A DNA stretch of 5,820 nt from contig CAYJPT010000147.1 in assembly GCA_964372165.1 (NCBI GenBank), forward strand, positions 1 through 5,820. Direction: 5' to 3'. Made by a program: the position numbers and the translations under genes. The notes below the pieces were generated by a model. It had not been told where the DNA came from. It saw only the letters and a list, made by a program, of their open reading frames with translations, and made no database searches. Origin of the DNA: CAYJAD01 sp964372165 (GTDB taxonomy: Bacteria; Desulfobacterota; Desulfovibrionia; Desulfovibrionales; Desulfovibrionaceae). Positions 1 through 5,177 of this stretch are shown here, in pieces. Position 1 is the first letter of the stretch. Each line of letters begins with the position of its first letter.

Positions 1-12
1 TTGTACGCCGAA
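1..12. repeat. Left partner of an inverted pair bracketing the HAD gene
   Basis: TTGTACGCCGAA here is, at 11 of 12 positions, the reverse complement of TTCGGCGTGCAA at 1431-1442. The pair encloses the HAD gene and its flanking hairpins, a span of about 1.44 kb. It may extend beyond the left window edge, which would strengthen it. Confidence 0.4.
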
Positions 13-17
13 TGAGA

Positions 18-40
18 GCAAAAAAGTACGCTTTTTTTGC
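18..40. repeat. A-tract/T-tract hairpin
   Basis: GCAAAAAAG (18-26) and CTTTTTTTGC (31-40) pair around TACG with one bulged T. The A-run and T-run arms resemble a weak bidirectional terminator, and the block is followed by GTCCC rather than more T. It could end transcripts entering from either side. Support is limited. Confidence 0.35.
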
Positions 41-74
41 GTCCCACAGGGCGAATGAAGGCAGTGTGTCTTTA

Positions 75-102
75 TGATTTATTCTGCTTGCAGAATAAAT
101 CA
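75..102. repeat. Perfect 13-bp inverted repeat
   Basis: TGATTTATTCTGC (75-87) and GCAGAATAAATCA (90-102) are exact reverse complements separated by two bases. With only two central bases it behaves more like a protein-binding or cruciform palindrome than a simple RNA hairpin. Its right arm overlaps the motif shared with 1503-1522. Confidence 0.7.
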
Positions 103-115
103 GCATTTCCTTAAA
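98..115. repeat. Copy 1 of a shared intergenic motif
   Basis: AATCAGCATTTCCTTAAA here matches AATCAGCGTTTCCCTAAA at 1504-1521 at 16 of 18 positions, in the same orientation. On the minus strand the similarity extends further, about 23 of 29 bases counted through the following CAAG. The two copies lie on either side of the HAD gene, which suggests a dispersed repeat family. Confidence 0.55.
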
Positions 116-121
116 AGACAA

Positions 122-154
122 TTGCACAACAACATAGGGAGTTTTGTTGTCAAT
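122..154. repeat. Bulged inverted repeat
   Basis: ATTG plus ACAACAA on the left (122-132, with one extra C at position 125) pairs with TTGTTGTCAAT on the right. The right arm overlaps the first bases of the 151-203 hairpin, so the two folds compete. Such mutually exclusive folding may be meaningful or only a by-product of repeat-rich DNA. Confidence 0.35.
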
Positions 155-203
155 ATGCCTTTTATAACAACACATAAAATGTGTAGCCATAAAAGGCATA
201 TTG
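151..203. repeat. Two-tier hairpin downstream of the HAD gene
   Basis: CAATATGCCTTTTAT (151-165) and ATAAAAGGCATATTG (189-203) form a perfect 15-bp stem. Inside the loop, ACACAT (170-175) and ATGTGT (179-184) form a second 6-bp stem, and four unpaired bases on each side separate the two stems. It begins about 20 bases past the HAD stop on the minus strand, so it would fold in that gene's 3' region. No T-run follows, so it could act as a 3' stabiliser or weak terminator, or belong to a repeat element. Confidence 0.7.
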
Positions 204-223
204 ATTTGTACCACTATAAAACC

Positions 224-1357
224 TTATTCTTGTATGCGTTTTTCATAAAGCAATAACATACTATCCATCCAAGGCGTATGCTTGCTATTTTTTTTCACAT
301 TTTCTCCATACATTGTCTTAAAGTCATTTTTCATAGAAATGGGATACCATGAATTTTGCTCGCATTTTTTTACCAGTTGTTTCACTTTTTCAGAAAAAGC
401 ATATTCACGTTCACCATCATCTGGAACAAGGCAAAATGCTTTTGCAGGATATTTATTTTGATATGTTGTATAGGTAAACATACTAAAATCACCAGAGCTA
501 TTGCCAAATGCCAATACGGGCTTTTGACCTATCTCTTGCTCAATTTGTATTGCTTTACCCATTACATTATTAAGAATTATTAGTTTTGAATCACGGATTA
601 ATTTTTCATCTGCAGCAAGTTGATATGTTACATATTTATGGTCACCTTGTTTAGATCCCTTTGTAAACCAGTCACTTCCAATAATTTGTCTTTTAGGCAA
701 TTTAAGTGTCTCAGCAAGCATCATGCGTGCTGCATCTCTATCTGAACCGGTAACAATATACACTATAAAATCATTAGCTTTCAAATATTTTATGATGTCA
801 ACCATAGGTCTGAAATACGCATCTTGAAGTGTGAGGTTTTCAAATCCGTCCGCATTTGTTTGTAGAAAATTATGTACATATTTTCTAAATTCATCTGCAG
901 TCATGCCAGCAAAAATTTCGCCATAATATTGAGTTTTTTTGATTGCAACTTCTTTTGGAATTTTCTTGTCACGTGCAGCACGAAGCACCCCGCCTGCAAC
1001 TTCAATTTGATCCTTAGTTGCAGTATATTCTTTATCATTTAAGACTCGATGGCAAAATAACATCCACTCAAAGTAAATTGGAAATTGCTCACCAATCAAT
1101 GTGCCGTCCATGTCAAACACTGCCACACGATCTTCAACGGGTATATAGCTTTTTAATGATTTATTTGTAATTTCTTTCATATACTCTTGTAATGTAGAAA
1201 TAATTACAGAGTTATTCCAATTTGCAAAGCTATTGCTTACAATATCTTGGGAATTCTTTTGTGCACCTTCTTTAGCAAAAGCTGTACTGCATAAAATCAC
1301 AAGCAGTGCAAAGACTGCAAACAATGTCTTTTTTTCTACCAGTTTATTGATAATCAT
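224..1357 (-). CDS. Exported HAD-superfamily phosphatase (phosphoserine-phosphatase-like fold)
   Basis: This 377-residue protein is a predicted exported phosphomonoesterase of the haloacid dehalogenase (HAD) superfamily; its substrate is unknown. Residues 1-28 look like a classical signal peptide: Lys residues up to position 10, a hydrophobic core at 11-23, then A-F-A before Lys29, so cleavage after 28 is likely. Cys23 lies in the core but is preceded by Leu, so it is not a good lipobox. HAD motif I is FDMDGT at 81-86, with Asp82 the expected nucleophile and Asp84 the acid/base. Motif II is Thr203 in IVTGSD, motif III probably Lys268, and motif IV GNSSGD at 285-290, ending in the metal-binding Asp290. 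The stretch between motifs I and II (about 90-195) is an inserted helical cap. The start is supported by AAGGAGAG at 1367-1374, nine bases upstream. The gene stands alone between two palindrome-rich noncoding blocks. The family assignment is firm; the physiological role is not. Confidence 0.93.
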   Translation of the reverse strand: MIINKLVEKKTLFAVFALLVILCSTAFAKEGAQKNSQDIVSNSFANWNNSVIISTLQEYMKEITNKSLKSYIPVEDRVAVFDMDGTLIGEQFPIYFEWMLFCHRVLNDKEYTATKDQIEVAGGVLRAARDKKIPKEVAIKKTQYYGEIFAGMTADEFRKYVHNFLQTNADGFENLTLQDAYFRPMVDIIKYLKANDFIVYIVTGSDRDAARMMLAETLKLPKRQIIGSDWFTKGSKQGDHKYVTYQLAADEKLIRDSKLIILNNVMGKAIQIEQEIGQKPVLAFGNSSGDFSMFTYTTYQNKYPAKAFCLVPDDGEREYAFSEKVKQLVKKCEQNSWYPISMKNDFKTMYGENVKKNSKHTPWMDSMLLLYEKRIQE

Positions 1358-1366
1358 TTTAATAAT

Positions 1367-1374
1367 CTCTCCTT
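1367..1374 (-). promoter_or_regulatory. Strong ribosome binding site of the HAD gene
   Basis: On the minus strand AAGGAGAG lies nine bases before the ATG at 1357. It fixes the start of the signal-peptide-bearing protein and lies only eleven bases downstream (in the direction of transcription) of the perfect 14-bp palindrome at 1386-1416. Confidence 0.8.
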
Positions 1375-1385
1375 ATTTGATATGC

Positions 1386-1416
1386 CTTACTAAATTTTAT
1401 TCTAAAATTTAGTAAG
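1386..1416. repeat. Perfect 14-bp inverted repeat just upstream of the HAD gene
   Basis: CTTACTAAATTTTA (1386-1399) and TAAAATTTAGTAAG (1403-1416) are exact reverse complements separated by TTC. In the minus-strand transcript the hairpin would lie in the 5' leader, ending eleven bases before the ribosome site. The sequence is mostly A/T, and no T-run follows to make it a terminator. It could be an operator, a leader hairpin, or part of the repeat-derived block that extends to 1519. Confidence 0.75.
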
Positions 1417-1430
1417 ATGCATTGCTTAAC

Positions 1431-1442
1431 TTCGGCGTGCAA
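1431..1442. repeat. Right partner of an inverted pair bracketing the HAD gene
   Basis: TTCGGCGTGCAA mirrors TTGTACGCCGAA at 1-12 with one mismatch. It overlaps the first three bases of the 1440-1465 palindrome. A 12-base match in a 5.8-kb window with compositional bias is suggestive, not proof of a mobile unit. Confidence 0.4.
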
Positions 1443-1465
1443 AGTAGGCACAATTGCCTACTTTG
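1440..1465. repeat. Perfect 11-bp inverted repeat
   Basis: CAAAGTAGGCA (1440-1450) and TGCCTACTTTG (1455-1465) pair perfectly around CAAT. It abuts the next inverted repeat at 1466 with no gap. There is no adjacent T-run on either strand, so it is not a standard terminator. Confidence 0.7.
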
Positions 1466-1519
1466 TAGGGAACCGCACAATATGTTTTTTAACTTGTTGA
1501 TTTAATCAGCGTTTCCCTA
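1466..1519. repeat. 54-bp segment with near-perfect 11-bp terminal inverted repeats
   Basis: TAGGGAACCGC (1466-1476) and GCGTTTCCCTA (1509-1519) are inverted copies with one mismatch in eleven, enclosing 32 bases. Short elements bounded this way resemble a miniature mobile element or the two ends of a collapsed insertion sequence. There is no transposase, and no flanking target duplication that I can identify. Confidence 0.45.
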
Positions 1520-1521
1520 AA
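1504..1521. repeat. Copy 2 of a shared intergenic motif
   Basis: AATCAGCGTTTCCCTAAA is the partner of the motif at 98-115. It overlaps the right terminal arm of the 54-bp segment 1466-1519. On the minus strand it reads as GGGAAACGCTGATT, which resembles the ends of some insertion sequences; I recall this only generally and cannot name one. Confidence 0.55.
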
Positions 1522-1535
1522 TATTAAAATTTATC

Positions 1536-1628
1536 TTAGTTAGTCAATCTGGTTAGTCGATACGAAAAAACACATTTCCACGCATTTTTCAAAATAGCAC
1601 CACGACGGACTTTAGCCACCTTTAGCAT
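1536..1628 (-). other. 30-codon open frame in noncoding block, probably not a gene
   Basis: An ATG at 1628 opens a frame ending in TAA at 1536-1538. It encodes a short basic peptide starting MLKVAKVRRGAILK and containing SYRLTRLTN. There is no Shine-Dalgarno sequence upstream. Immediately after it, another frame reads FRETLIKSTS through the repeated motif at 1504-1521. The coding-like look may reflect a decayed or repeat-derived sequence. I do not recognise a product. Confidence 0.2.
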
Positions 1629-1706
1629 GAGACACGTTATTACAAACACTCTTTAGGTACACCAGACGTTCGACTCACATAGTATAAAAACAATTTATAC
1701 TTATTA

Positions 1707-2222
1707 CTAACCGCCCCATTTTTCAGAAAAGATATGATCTGGATTATAATTATCACGTTTTTCAAAAGCTTGATCAGTATAGCCACAAACCACAATACCT
1801 AGCACTTCTATATTTTCTGGAATACCAAAATAGTTTTTATATGCCAAGTTGCGCTCCTCTATGGGATAAACTCCAGTCCAAACCGTACCAATACCAAGTG
1901 CACGTCCAGCAAGCAGCATATTTTGTATTGCGGCGGAGCAATCTTGCTGCCAAAAGCCTGGATGCTTTTCTACGCTTAAATCAGCACACACTACAATGCA
2001 CAAAGCTGATTTTAATGCCATACCGGCATAAGGATTAAATTTAGCAACTGCTTCAAGGCCTTGTGGATCACGTACTACAATAAAACGCCAAGGCTTAGAA
2101 TTACCGGCACTAGGAGCAACCATTGCAGCTTCTAGCATTTTTTTTACATCGCTATCATCTATATTTTGATCAGTGAATTTACGTATACTACGCCTTGTAA
2201 AAATCGCTTCAAAAATATCCAT
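1707..2222 (-). CDS. Nitroreductase-family FMN-dependent oxidoreductase
   Basis: This 171-residue protein belongs to the nitroreductase family, which are FMN-binding, usually homodimeric cytoplasmic enzymes that pass electrons from NAD(P)H to nitroaromatics, quinones, flavins or other acceptors. Visible family signatures are RRSIRKF at 10-16 (phosphate and flavin contacts), APSAGNSKPWRF at 36-47 (the classic S-x-x-N-x-Q/K-P-W region), and the helix DCSAAIQNMLLAGRALGIGTVW at about 94-115, followed by LGIVVCGY at 141-148. The length is typical of the short single-domain subgroup. No iron-sulfur cysteine cluster is visible, so it is not a ferredoxin fusion. The start is supported by AAGGAG (plus-strand 2230-2235) seven bases upstream. 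It lies 93 bases downstream of the CoA ligase gene on the same strand, so cotranscription is plausible, though a separate promoter in the gap is not excluded. The actual electron acceptor cannot be read from the sequence. Confidence 0.94.
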   Translation of the reverse strand: MDIFEAIFTRRSIRKFTDQNIDDSDVKKMLEAAMVAPSAGNSKPWRFIVVRDPQGLEAVAKFNPYAGMALKSALCIVVCADLSVEKHPGFWQQDCSAAIQNMLLAGRALGIGTVWTGVYPIEERNLAYKNYFGIPENIEVLGIVVCGYTDQAFEKRDNYNPDHIFSEKWGG

Positions 2223-2315
2223 TAAAAATCTCCTTTTTCACATAAACATAATTGCAATAAAATTTTGTTTATCTATAATTCCAAAGCCAGTAAATTTGTT
2301 TTTCAGTGCCAACTA
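2223..2315 (-). other. 93-bp gap between paaK-like and nitroreductase genes
   Basis: The gap holds the nitroreductase ribosome site (plus-strand 2230-2235) and AT-rich sequence. I find no hairpin with a T-run, so nothing clearly stops transcription from the upstream CoA ligase gene. A weak internal promoter cannot be excluded. Confidence 0.5.
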
Positions 2316-3611
2316 TTAGCGCAAGTCTGTAACACGCTTTGACTTTCCAAAAGTGCGTGGTAATGCTCCTTGATCAACAATTTTAATTGCTACTCTTGCC
2401 ATAAGTCCTTTGTGCATGCGTCTAGTTACTGCTTCTGCCAAAGCCTCATCATTGGAACTGCTTTGTCCTGCACGGCGTTCAAGCAGCATATACATATGAT
2501 CAAGTGATTTTTCATCTCGTTTTAATTCTATTTGATATTCACCGCCAAGTTCAGGAAATTGCTCGATAACATGCATTATCTGACCTGGATAGATGTTAAC
2601 TCCGCGAAAAATAATCATGTCATCGCTACGACCTAAAATTTTATCATGGCGTGGTATATGAAGCCCACAAGCGCATTGACCTGTTATTAAACGTGACAAA
2701 TCACGAGTACGATATCTAATAAGTGGGGCGGCTTCTTTACGTAGACTAGTTACAACCATTTCTCCTACTTCACCATCTTTTACAGGTTCTAAGGTGTCAG
2801 GATTTATAATTTCAATTAAAAACAAATCTGACCAATAATGCAAACCGGAATGCGCATCACACTCAATGGCAGTACCTGGACCATACATCTCTGTCATGCC
2901 AGCAATATCATAACTATTTTCAAGTCCGAGTTTTTCTTCAATGGATTTACGCATTTTTTCACTGCGCATTTCAGCGCCGCAAATAACTTTACGCAAAGCA
3001 ATTTTATCAAGCAGTCCCTGTCTTTCAATTTCTTCTGATAATAACAATGCCATAGAAGCTGTTGCTCCAAAGCAAGTTACTTGTAAATCTTGTAAAAGTT
3101 GCAAATGCATGTCCATATTGCCAGGACCAACAGGTATTGTTAATGCCCCTGCCTCTTCAGAGCCAAGTTGAAAACCAGCTCCAGCAGTCCATAAGCCATA
3201 ACCTACTGCAATTTGTACTCGATCATTACATCCAATACCAGCAAGCTCATAACTCCTAGCCATTTGCATATTAAATGTTTTTACATCATTTTGGCTATAA
3301 GCAAGAATTTTACGTTTGCCTGTTGTGCCTGATGAAGCATGAATACGCACAACCTCTTGCTCCGAAACTGAAAGCAATGGCAAAGGATAACCTTCACGTA
3401 GGTCATTGGTATCAGTCATGGGCAATTTACGTATATCATCTATACATTTAATATCTTCAGGCTTTATATCACCAAGCTTTGCACGATATTGTGGTGAGTT
3501 CAGTGCATGTTTAATAGTCCAGCGTACTCCTTCAATTTGCTTAGATTGCATAAGTTCAGGGTCAAGAGAAAATTGCTCCGGATCTTTTAAAAAACGCAAA
3601 TTAGCAGTCAT
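2316..3611 (-). CDS. paaK: Phenylacetate-CoA ligase family (AMP-forming aryl-acid CoA ligase)
   Basis: This 431-residue protein is an ANL-superfamily adenylating enzyme of the PaaK type. It is expected to activate phenylacetate or a related aryl acid with ATP and then form the CoA thioester in the cytoplasm. The length matches PaaK (about 430). Landmarks in order are: the phosphate-binding loop SSGTTGKRK at 93-101; AGMTEMYGPG at 237-246, with Glu241 of the A5 motif; YRTRD at 300-304, with the ribose-binding Asp304; a CxCG segment at 313-316; GRSDDMIIFRGVNIYP at 327-342 (the hinge before the C-terminal domain); and LPRTFGKSKRV at 417-427, where Lys423 is the likely adenylation lysine. Arg100 occupies a position that is often Pro in the P-loop. 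AAGGA (plus-strand 3619-3623), seven bases upstream, supports the ATG start. In anaerobes such ligases often serve indolepyruvate or phenylpyruvate oxidation, but no ferredoxin oxidoreductase gene is visible here. A coenzyme F390 synthetase-like role is a less likely alternative. Substrate specificity is unproven. Confidence 0.92.
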   Translation of the reverse strand: MTANLRFLKDPEQFSLDPELMQSKQIEGVRWTIKHALNSPQYRAKLGDIKPEDIKCIDDIRKLPMTDTNDLREGYPLPLLSVSEQEVVRIHASSGTTGKRKILAYSQNDVKTFNMQMARSYELAGIGCNDRVQIAVGYGLWTAGAGFQLGSEEAGALTIPVGPGNMDMHLQLLQDLQVTCFGATASMALLLSEEIERQGLLDKIALRKVICGAEMRSEKMRKSIEEKLGLENSYDIAGMTEMYGPGTAIECDAHSGLHYWSDLFLIEIINPDTLEPVKDGEVGEMVVTSLRKEAAPLIRYRTRDLSRLITGQCACGLHIPRHDKILGRSDDMIIFRGVNIYPGQIMHVIEQFPELGGEYQIELKRDEKSLDHMYMLLERRAGQSSSNDEALAEAVTRRMHKGLMARVAIKIVDQGALPRTFGKSKRVTDLR

Positions 3612-3663
3612 GATTTTTTCCTTAAATAATTAATTTCAACTAAGAGATATTTATAATAAATGC

Positions 3664-3677
3664 TATGCTTAGGCATA
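3664..3677. repeat. Small palindrome in the paaK-like leader
   Basis: TATGC and GCATA flank a four-base centre, TTAG. It lies about 50 bases upstream of the CoA ligase start, between the candidate promoter and the gene, where a repressor site or leader hairpin could act. With five-base arms it may be chance. Confidence 0.25.
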
Positions 3678-3719
3678 ACGATTTTCTTAATCTAGACAAA
3701 TTCTTATTGCAAATATTGT

Positions 3720-3747
3720 ATTATATAAAAAAATACCTACTCTGCAA
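3720..3747 (-). promoter_or_regulatory. Candidate promoter for the paaK-like gene
   Basis: On the minus strand a perfect TATAAT (3725 to 3720) is preceded, after 16 bases, by TTGCAG (3747 to 3742). The -35 match is weak at three of six bases. The transcript would have a leader of about 100 bases that includes the small palindrome at 3664-3677. Confidence 0.3.
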
Positions 3748-3752
3748 TCCAT

Positions 3753-3781
3753 TTGCCTTTTGCACCCTAACGGGGTATGAT
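3753..3781 (+). promoter_or_regulatory. Candidate sigma-70 promoter for purD-purE
   Basis: TTGCCT at 3753-3758 matches the -35 consensus at four of six bases, and TATGAT at 3776-3781 matches the -10 consensus at five of six, with an ideal 17-base spacer. Initiation would fall near 3788. In AT-rich DNA such matches arise by chance, so this is a candidate only. Confidence 0.35.
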
Positions 3782-3864
3782 TTTTAACACAGCTTGTTAA
3801 TAATGGGAAGAGAAATTGTATACAAAATACATTTTTTTACTTTATAATATAATTAGGAGTAGTT

Positions 3865-5154
3865 GTGCGTATTTTAATCATTGGTTCTGGTGGCAGAGAG
3901 CATGCCATTGCATGGAAATTACAGCAAAGCCACAATGTTCAAGACATTTTTGTAGCTCCCGGTAATGGGGGTATTGAGGCAGACAATATCAAAACTGTAG
4001 ATATTGCAGCTGACAATATACCAGCTCTAGTGCTTTTTGCCCGCAAAAATAATATTGACCTAGTTGTGCCCGGTCCTGAGCTTGCTTTAACATTAGGCAT
4101 TGTAGATGCCATGCAAGAAGCAGGCATAGCATGCTTTGGACCAGATAGATACTGTGCACGCTTGGAAGGTAGCAAAACATTTTCCAAGGCTGTAATGGCA
4201 CAAGGTAATGTTCCAACTGCGCAAGGTGCACACTTTAACAATTACACTGCAGCTTGCAATTTTGTGCGCAAACATGGTGCACCATTGGTTGTAAAGGCTG
4301 ACGGCTTGGCTGCTGGTAAAGGTGTTGTAATAGCGCAAACTGAAGAAGAAGCTTTGAACGCATTAGAAGAAATAATGTGCAATAAAATTTATGGTGAAGC
4401 TGGCAGCACTGTACTTATTGAAGAATTCCTAGTTGGTGAAGAAGTATCACTGCTATGTTTTTGCGATGGTAGTCATGCTATTGCACTCCCATCTGCGCAA
4501 GATCATAAAGCTATATATGATGGTGATAAAGGACCAAATACTGGTGGGATGGGTGCGTATTCTCCTGCCCCTATATTAGATGAAAAGCAAATTCAAAGTT
4601 TAGTAGATATTACTATCATGCCTATATTAAACGCTTTGGGTAGCAGCGGACGTATGTTTAGAGGTATACTTTATGCTGGGCTTATGATGACTGAAAATGG
4701 ACCTAAAGTTTTGGAGTATAACACACGATTTGGAGACCCGGAGTGCCAGCCCTTACTTATGCGTCTAGAAACTCCATTAGATATAATCATGGACGCTTGT
4801 ATTCGTGGAACATTAAATACTATTGAGATAAAATATTCAAAACAAGCAGCACTTGGAGTAGTACTAGCAGCTGAAGGATACCCAAACAAGCCAGCAAGCG
4901 GAATGGAGATTAGCGGTATTTCAAATGCTGATGCTTTGCCAGGGGTTAAAGTATTTCATGGTGGTACCAAAAAAGAAGATGACAAAATTATTGCCAATGG
5001 AGGTCGTGTACTTTGTGTAACCGCCCTTGGCGACACCCTAGAACAAGCGCAAAAAAATGCCTATGACGCTCTTAATATGATACATATGGATAAAGCATAT
5101 TATCGTAAAGATATTGGGTACAAAGGCATTAAACGTATAAATAATGAAGTTTAA
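3865..5154 (+). CDS. purD: Phosphoribosylamine-glycine ligase (GAR synthetase)
   Basis: PurD joins glycine to 5-phosphoribosylamine using ATP, the second step of de novo purine synthesis, in the cytoplasm. The 429-residue length is that of a monofunctional bacterial enzyme, without the AIRS/GART fusions of eukaryotes. The N-terminal domain opens with IGSGGREHA at 6-14 and includes APGNGG at 31-36 and VPGPE at 68-72. The ATP-grasp domain shows KADGLAAGKGV at 144-154, the loop DKGPNTGGMGAYSP at 221-234, and the metal-binding segment EYNTRFGDPE at 284-293. The C-terminal domain carries GGRVLCVTALG at 379-389. The start is GTG at 3865; AGGAG at 3855-3859 lies five bases upstream, and the frame begins directly with the family's MRILIIGSGG, so no other start is needed. 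purE follows after 23 bases. All expected motifs are intact and no frameshift is seen. Confidence 0.98.
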   Translation: MRILIIGSGGREHAIAWKLQQSHNVQDIFVAPGNGGIEADNIKTVDIAADNIPALVLFARKNNIDLVVPGPELALTLGIVDAMQEAGIACFGPDRYCARLEGSKTFSKAVMAQGNVPTAQGAHFNNYTAACNFVRKHGAPLVVKADGLAAGKGVVIAQTEEEALNALEEIMCNKIYGEAGSTVLIEEFLVGEEVSLLCFCDGSHAIALPSAQDHKAIYDGDKGPNTGGMGAYSPAPILDEKQIQSLVDITIMPILNALGSSGRMFRGILYAGLMMTENGPKVLEYNTRFGDPECQPLLMRLETPLDIIMDACIRGTLNTIEIKYSKQAALGVVLAAEGYPNKPASGMEISGISNADALPGVKVFHGGTKKEDDKIIANGGRVLCVTALGDTLEQAQKNAYDALNMIHMDKAYYRKDIGYKGIKRINNEV

Positions 5155-5177
5155 TTTTGAAAAACAAGGATGATAAT

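Larger units (their letters stand above)
1..175 (-). other. Minus-strand frame open to the left window edge, doubtful gene
   Basis: From an ATG at 175 the minus strand stays open for 58 codons and runs off the window. The peptide includes FKEMLIYSASRIN and later FALWDAKKAYFFALIRRT. There is no ribosome site before the ATG, and the frame crosses three hairpins. The FKEMLIYSAS part is parallel to FRETLIKSTS in the block at 1504-1521, because both come from the shared repeat. It is more likely repeat-derived than a real gene. Confidence 0.2.
1358..1706. other. 349-bp noncoding block between HAD and nitroreductase genes
   Basis: This stretch contains the HAD leader, three consecutive inverted repeats (1386-1519) and about 185 further bases up to the nitroreductase stop. 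I see no tRNA or rRNA. The 1520-1680 part holds a 30-codon minus-strand frame without a ribosome site. A short A/T hairpin (AGTATAAA, 1681-1688, with TTTATACT, 1694-1701) lies directly after the nitroreductase stop at 1707 and may be a weak terminator, though no T-run follows. The base texture here, with isolated GC-richer words such as CACCACGACGGAC, differs from the neighbouring genes. Confidence 0.6.
3612..3864. promoter_or_regulatory. Divergent promoter region between paaK-like gene and purD
   Basis: This 253-base AT-rich gap separates divergently transcribed genes, so it must serve both unless transcription reads through. No open frame or tRNA is seen in it. For purD, a sigma-70-like pair TTGCCT (3753-3758) and TATGAT (3776-3781) with a 17-base spacer would give a leader of about 75 bases. 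A perfect TATAAT at 3843-3848 with TATACA at 3819-3824 is an alternative, but it would start transcripts almost on the ribosome site. For the CoA ligase, the minus strand has TATAAT (3725 down to 3720) with TTGCAG 16 bases upstream. I see no PurR box like that of E. coli and no purine-riboswitch core. The promoters are inferred by eye only. Confidence 0.45.

Noticed and set aside
356..583. Plus-strand 75-codon frame opposite the HAD gene
   Set aside because: It lies entirely antisense to a clear HAD domain, lacks family signatures, and is best explained as a shadow frame.
1287..1357. Lipoprotein signal on the HAD protein
   Set aside because: Cys23 is preceded by V-I-L, which does not fit a lipobox needing a small residue before Cys; a signal peptidase I site A-F-A fits better.
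1520..1680. tRNA or small structured RNA gene
   Set aside because: No cloverleaf, T-loop consensus or CCA end could be found on either strand.
1681..1701. Hairpin after the nitroreductase stop as a terminator
   Set aside because: The stem is eight bases of nearly pure A/T and no T-run follows on the minus strand, so I mention it only as a weak possibility.
1..1706. CRISPR array
   Set aside because: The repeated words are few, diverged and irregularly spaced; there are no uniform repeat-spacer units and no cas genes.
3612..3864. Purine riboswitch or PurR operator upstream of purD
   Set aside because: I could not find the conserved purine-riboswitch core pairing or a match to the E. coli PurR box.
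3939..4338. Minus-strand frames of 80-100 codons opposite purD
   Set aside because: Three overlapping frames antisense to conserved purD motifs; none has a ribosome site or recognisable domain.
5157..5177. TTG start for purE seven codons earlier
   Set aside because: AAGGA sits just before the ATG at 5178, and the extension MKNKDDN is unlike PurE N-termini; an upstream TTG has no suitable ribosome site.
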